Source: Alphaproteobacteria bacterium
GTDB lineage: Bacteria > Pseudomonadota > Alphaproteobacteria > Rhizobiales > Aestuariivirgaceae
Direction: 5' to 3'
Assembly (NCBI GenBank): GCA_028868695.1
Contig: JAGWTZ010000018.1
Span: 1-50,148 of the forward strand
DNA length: 50,148 bases
The position numbers were made by a program, and so were the translations under genes. The stretch's first letter is position 1. The number at the start of each line of letters is the position of its first letter. Positions 46,696 through 50,148 of this stretch are shown here, in pieces. Below the pieces are notes generated by a model. The model did not search any database. It was not told the DNA's origin and saw only the letters and a list, made by a program, of their open reading frames with translations.

Positions 46696-46900
46696 CCTCA
46701 AGCGCTCGCTCACCATCGCCGGGCATCGCACCTCGCTTTCGCTGGAGCCGGAGTTCTGGGACGCGCTGAAGCAGGCGGCGGCGGCGCAGAGCAAGTCACT
46801 GGCGGCACTGGTGGGTGAGATTGACCAGGCCCGCGATGGCCGCAACCTCTCCAGCGCCATCAGGGTTTGGATTTTGCAGCGCGCGCAACAAGCCGGCTAG
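46682..46900 (+). CDS. Ribbon-helix-helix domain protein (RHH_4)
   Basis: This 72-residue protein has RTSLSLEPEFWDALKQAA, followed by helices ending in SSAIRVWILQ, the layout of the RHH_4 family (PF13467), small putative DNA-binding proteins. The ATG at 46682 (or 46679) lies inside the end of the DUF4169 gene with GAGG just upstream. Its stop codon shares CTAG with that of the convergent AsmA-like gene. Despite the small pair of genes, the stable link to fumC argues against a toxin-antitoxin system. Confidence 0.85.
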   Translation: MAKPDLKRSLTIAGHRTSLSLEPEFWDALKQAAAAQSKSLAALVGEIDQARDGRNLSSAIRVWILQRAQQAG

Positions 46901-49900
46901 TGCAGCGGCAAACGCTGCAGCAACCGCCGCTTCTCTTCCTTGTTCATTGCCTGCCCGGCGGCAATGGCCGCATCCAGCCCCGCCTTGGCCCGCGCCGCAT
47001 CCAGTGCGCGCTGCTGCGCAAACACCTTGAGCATGCGCTGTTGCAGCCGCAGCTCGGCGCGCTGCGCCACAAAGGCATCAAGCTTGGCCTTGTCGGCCTC
47101 AGCCTGGGCGGCAGCGTCCTGCGCGGCCTTCTCCTGCTCCTTCTGGATTTTGTCCAGCGCCGCCATGTCCTTGTTGATCAGGGCGGTGCCCAGCTTGCTG
47201 GCCAGCGCGGCTGTGTCGGCCTTCACCTGCATCTCGCCCGGCAGTCCCTGATAGGTGATGGTCATGGAGGGCAAATCCGGTTGCGTTTTCGAGTCAATCT
47301 TCACCGCCGCTGAAATCACACCTGAGCCAAGGTCGATGCCGGAGGAGATGTTCAACTGCGCCTCGGCGCTGGCGGCCTGCGCTGGCTGCAGGCTCAACGC
47401 CCCGTCCTTGGCGGTGAAGGGCAGCGAGACCTGCCCCAGAACCACGCCATCGCCCGCCATCAACCCGGCAAAGGCCTTCTGGATCTCATCGGCCGATTTC
47501 ACATCGCGGATCGCTGCATAGAATGGGTCCGGCGCCAGGCCATTGATCCGCGCGTCTGGCGATTGCAGCGTGCCAGCCCCCTTCAGGTTGGCCAGCATCA
47601 CCGCCGGGCTGCGCCCTTCCGAGGTGAACTTGCCGTCCAGCATCGATGTTCCCAGCGGCCCCACGGCCTTGCCATCACGGGCAAAGATGTTGCGCAACAG
47701 GAATGGATAACGCAGTTGCGCCTGCAGCGCCTGCCCGCCGCTGGAAGGCTTGAGGCTGGCATCCAGCTTCACCTGTTCGCCATCGGCAGCACGCGCCACA
47801 AGGCTGAAGTCGCGGCCTTCGGCGTTGGAGCTCATGCCCATCACCGCTTCTCCCAAGGGGGCGCCCAGTGGGTCAGCCAGCCCATTGGGCCGCAGCCAGA
47901 TTTCACCGCTGAGGCCCAGCGGCCATTCCGCCGCGAAGCTGCCATTGGGCCATGAGCCAACGCCGCCCCATGGTGCCGCCATCACCCCCACCACATCGCC
48001 GAGGCGGAAGCTGCCACCCTGCAGATCAAGCTCCAGCGCTCCACTGCGGCCAAGATGCCCGCTGCCCTTGATGTCCTGCTTGCCCGCCTTGAAGTTGATC
48101 GCCTTGAATTCAACGCCATTATCCTTGGGCGCCAGCGTGGCGGCGGCCTCAAGCGGGCCGGAAAGCCCTGTGGCCACCGGAAAGCCGAAACTCTGCATCA
48201 AAAGCGCGCTGTCCGCGGCGGAAAGCTTGGCTGTGCCAGCAAGGCCAATGCCGGTTTGCGTGGGCACATAGCGCCCTGAGAAACCTGCCGACGTGCCCAG
48301 CGCCTCAAGATCGCCCACCACCTGGAAGCCCGCCGTGCCATTGCCATTGGCGGTGAGCGAGAGCTGGCCATCGCCTGCCGCATCGCCCTTCGGGTCCAGC
48401 CCGAAAAGCCTGAGCAGGTTGCGCGCATCCGTGCTGGTCAGCGTGCTGGAGCTGCCGATGCTCGCCGCCGTGCCTTGCGTCAGGTGCTCCGCCGTGCCAG
48501 ACGTGACAAGCTGGAACGGCCCGCTGGAACCGGTGACCGAGAAGCTCACCTGCGGCTCATCCTTGCCGGGCTTGAGATTGAGCGCGGCGCGCAAGTCAGT
48601 CTGGCCGAGCAGCGCTGTCCAGCGCGGGTCTGGCCCCTTGGGCAAAAGCCCCAAGAGCCGCATCAGGCCTTGCGGGTGCTGCGCGCCCACTACAAATTTC
48701 ACGTCGCCGCTGGGCCCATCCGGCCCAACGAGCACCAACCCATTGCCCTTGACCTCAGCCCCTTCAACCGAAGCGATGCTGAAATCCTTCACTTCAAAGC
48801 CGCTGGCGCTTGAGTCAAAATCCAGCGCCAGTTTCTGCGCTTCCACGCCATTGAGGCTGAACTTGCCGAAATCCAGCTGCACGCGTTTTTCAAAACTGCC
48901 CGGCTGCGGCAACAGGCCGGCCAGCTTGTCTTCGGCGGCCAGCGTGGCAAGCCCGCCCGCAACATAGGAGCCAAGGTCAAACTGGTCGGCCGCAAGCTTG
49001 AGGTTGAAGGCCGGAAGCTGCCCCAGCGTCACCGCCAGCTCACCCTTGCCCTGCAGCCCATCCAGCTCATACTGCAGGTTCTGGAAGCCAAAGCGCTTGC
49101 CGCCCCATGTCACATCGCTTTGCGATTTCAGCCGCCCGCGCGCGCCCGTCCACAGCTGTTCAATCTGCCCCTTGCCTTCCGGCCACAGCCATTCGGCAAA
49201 GGCACGCGCATCGCCGGTTTCAAACGCCAGGCTGCCGCCCAATTCCGCCGCACCTTGCCCGGGGAAGGCAATGCCGCCAAACTTCATGCGCGAGCGGCCC
49301 GGCAGATCTGCCTCAAGGTTTTGCACGCGCACGGCCCCCGCCGCCGCCGTGCCCTTGAGGCTGACATTCTCCAGCTTCTCGCCATTGGCGGTGAGAGACG
49401 CCGCCTCCAGCGTGGCGCTCAAATCCAGGTCGTCGGGAAAGCGCGCCATCCAGCCATTGAGCAGCGCCATCACCCCGCCCGCCTGCCAGACGCGCAGCGA
49501 TTGCGTGCCCGCCAGCGCGTCGAAATCAATATGCGGCGCGTTGAGGTGAATGTCGGCCTTCAGCCCGCGCGAAAGATCCAGCGCGCCATCGCCCTCAATC
49601 AGTGTTCCCGTGTCTTTCGTGTCCGCCGGCACGATGTGAATGGCCGAGAATTTGGCGCTGTCTCCTGCGGCGTCCACCTTTGCCTGGAAGGCCAGTGGCC
49701 TGAAGCTGCCGGAAAGACTGCTGCGGCCATCCTCGGTCACCACCGGGTCCAGCGCCAGCTTGCCGGAAAGCGTGTCGGCGGCCGTCTCGCCATCGAAGGA
49801 CAGCGCGGGAAGCGAGCCATCCAAGGGTGCCGCGCGCAGCACGAACTTGAGCGGCTGCCCCGCCTTGTAGGCGCTGCTGGCCAAAGAGAATTCCAGCGGC

Positions 49901-50148
49901 ATCTCGCCATCGCGCGCCTGCGCCTTCACGCGCCATGGCCCTTGCAGTGCCGAGGCTGAAACCACGCCATTGATCGCCGTCCACTTGCGCTGGAAATGGT
50001 GGCGCGCGTCAACAACCTGCAGCGTGCCGCCCGCCACGTTGATCTGCTCAAGCAGCACATTGGCCATCAGCCCGCTCTTGGCCAAATCCTCATCGGGCTG
50101 CACATGCCAATTGCCCTTGCCGGCCTTGTCCAGCGCCAGCGTCAGTTG
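46897..50148 (-). CDS. AsmA-like protein, 5' end missing
   Basis: The frame is open through the right edge of the window, so 1083 residues of the C-terminal part are visible and the start lies outside. It is rich in beta-strand repeats of the AsmA/TamB type (GLKADIHLNAPHIDFDALAG, FKAGKQDIKGSGHLGRSGAL, GAGTLQSPDARINGLAPDPF). It ends in an Ala/Lys/Gln-rich coiled coil (about the last 80 residues, QKEQEKAAQDAAAQAEADKA). AsmA-like proteins are anchored in the inner membrane and span the periplasm, where related members move phospholipids to the outer membrane; the missing N-terminus should carry the anchor. The stop codon overlaps that of the RHH_4 gene. Confidence 0.9.
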   Translation of the reverse strand, partial: QLTLALDKAGKGNWHVQPDEDLAKSGLMANVLLEQINVAGGTLQVVDARHHFQRKWTAINGVVSASALQGPWRVKAQARDGEMPLEFSLASSAYKAGQPLKFVLRAAPLDGSLPALSFDGETAADTLSGKLALDPVVTEDGRSSLSGSFRPLAFQAKVDAAGDSAKFSAIHIVPADTKDTGTLIEGDGALDLSRGLKADIHLNAPHIDFDALAGTQSLRVWQAGGVMALLNGWMARFPDDLDLSATLEAASLTANGEKLENVSLKGTAAAGAVRVQNLEADLPGRSRMKFGGIAFPGQGAAELGGSLAFETGDARAFAEWLWPEGKGQIEQLWTGARGRLKSQSDVTWGGKRFGFQNLQYELDGLQGKGELAVTLGQLPAFNLKLAADQFDLGSYVAGGLATLAAEDKLAGLLPQPGSFEKRVQLDFGKFSLNGVEAQKLALDFDSSASGFEVKDFSIASVEGAEVKGNGLVLVGPDGPSGDVKFVVGAQHPQGLMRLLGLLPKGPDPRWTALLGQTDLRAALNLKPGKDEPQVSFSVTGSSGPFQLVTSGTAEHLTQGTAASIGSSSTLTSTDARNLLRLFGLDPKGDAAGDGQLSLTANGNGTAGFQVVGDLEALGTSAGFSGRYVPTQTGIGLAGTAKLSAADSALLMQSFGFPVATGLSGPLEAAATLAPKDNGVEFKAINFKAGKQDIKGSGHLGRSGALELDLQGGSFRLGDVVGVMAAPWGGVGSWPNGSFAAEWPLGLSGEIWLRPNGLADPLGAPLGEAVMGMSSNAEGRDFSLVARAADGEQVKLDASLKPSSGGQALQAQLRYPFLLRNIFARDGKAVGPLGTSMLDGKFTSEGRSPAVMLANLKGAGTLQSPDARINGLAPDPFYAAIRDVKSADEIQKAFAGLMAGDGVVLGQVSLPFTAKDGALSLQPAQAASAEAQLNISSGIDLGSGVISAAVKIDSKTQPDLPSMTITYQGLPGEMQVKADTAALASKLGTALINKDMAALDKIQKEQEKAAQDAAAQAEADKAKLDAFVAQRAELRLQQRMLKVFAQQRALDAARAKAGLDAAIAAGQAMNKEEKRRLLQRLPLH

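Noticed and set aside
46507-46900. Two small overlapping genes, one with a ribbon-helix-helix fold, resembling a toxin-antitoxin pair
   Set aside because: They match DUF4169 and RHH_4, which accompany fumC in other alphaproteobacteria, and neither resembles a toxin.

Overview
The window is GC-rich, gene-dense chromosomal DNA from an alphaproteobacterium, most likely of the Rhizobiales (Hyphomicrobiales). The evidence is a CckA-type cell-cycle hybrid kinase, the alphaproteobacterial form of the ClpXP adaptor SspB, a circularly permuted two-piece tmRNA gene, a GTTC-N7-GTTC LexA box in front of recA, and small families typical of the class (DUF2853, DUF3297, DUF4169 with RHH_4, TIGR03808). The order cckA-recA-alaS is a familiar rhizobial arrangement. 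I see no prophage, insertion sequence, tRNA, rRNA or CRISPR array.

Region 1 (1-4436, minus strand) is a two-component cluster. It holds a membrane-bound and a soluble histidine kinase with near-duplicate transmitter domains, followed by two related response regulators, the last cut by the window edge. Region 2 (4600-11600) carries alaS, recA and cckA on the minus strand, with clear terminators after alaS and recA and an SOS box upstream of recA. A small FliO-like gene diverges from cckA. Region 3 (12044-16182, minus) is thyA, a CPBP-family membrane protease, folA and degP, where the first three overlap by 4 bases, followed upstream by a DUF2853 gene. Region 4 is the permuted ssrA gene (about 16320-16722), then a divergent HxlR regulator/membrane protein pair.

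Region 5 (17576-27402, plus) runs through a methyltransferase, a dienelactone hydrolase, a Tat-exported beta-helix protein, a small membrane protein, sspB, mepA, two tandem kup potassium transporters and a PHP-domain hydrolase. Region 6 (27481-31062) is a secreted repeat protein of 1193 residues whose last DUF11-type domain stops abruptly where it meets a convergent MFS gene. Region 7 (32298-37314) holds an SpoU-type RNA methyltransferase and an apparent operon of a dimethylglycine-dehydrogenase-like FAD/GcvT oxidoreductase with two overlapping EamA transporters.

Region 8 (37311-50148) contains a TMEM175-like channel, ndk, DUF3297, a 14-helix MFS exporter, a molybdopterin oxidoreductase translationally coupled to a Stealth-family phosphotransferase, a TauE/SafE permease, a small secreted protein, fumC with DUF4169 and RHH_4 genes, and the 5'-truncated end of a large AsmA-like gene.

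Several genes interlock. ssrA and sspB, about 4 kb apart, make the degradation tag and the adaptor that delivers tagged proteins to ClpXP. thyA and folA form the dTMP/folate cycle. recA carries its own SOS control. Two Kup transporters and a TMEM175-like channel concern potassium. Only one gap exceeds 300 bases (7332-7679), and it holds the recA terminator and the presumed alaS promoter. Most long frames opposite the real genes are GC-driven shadows and are left out.
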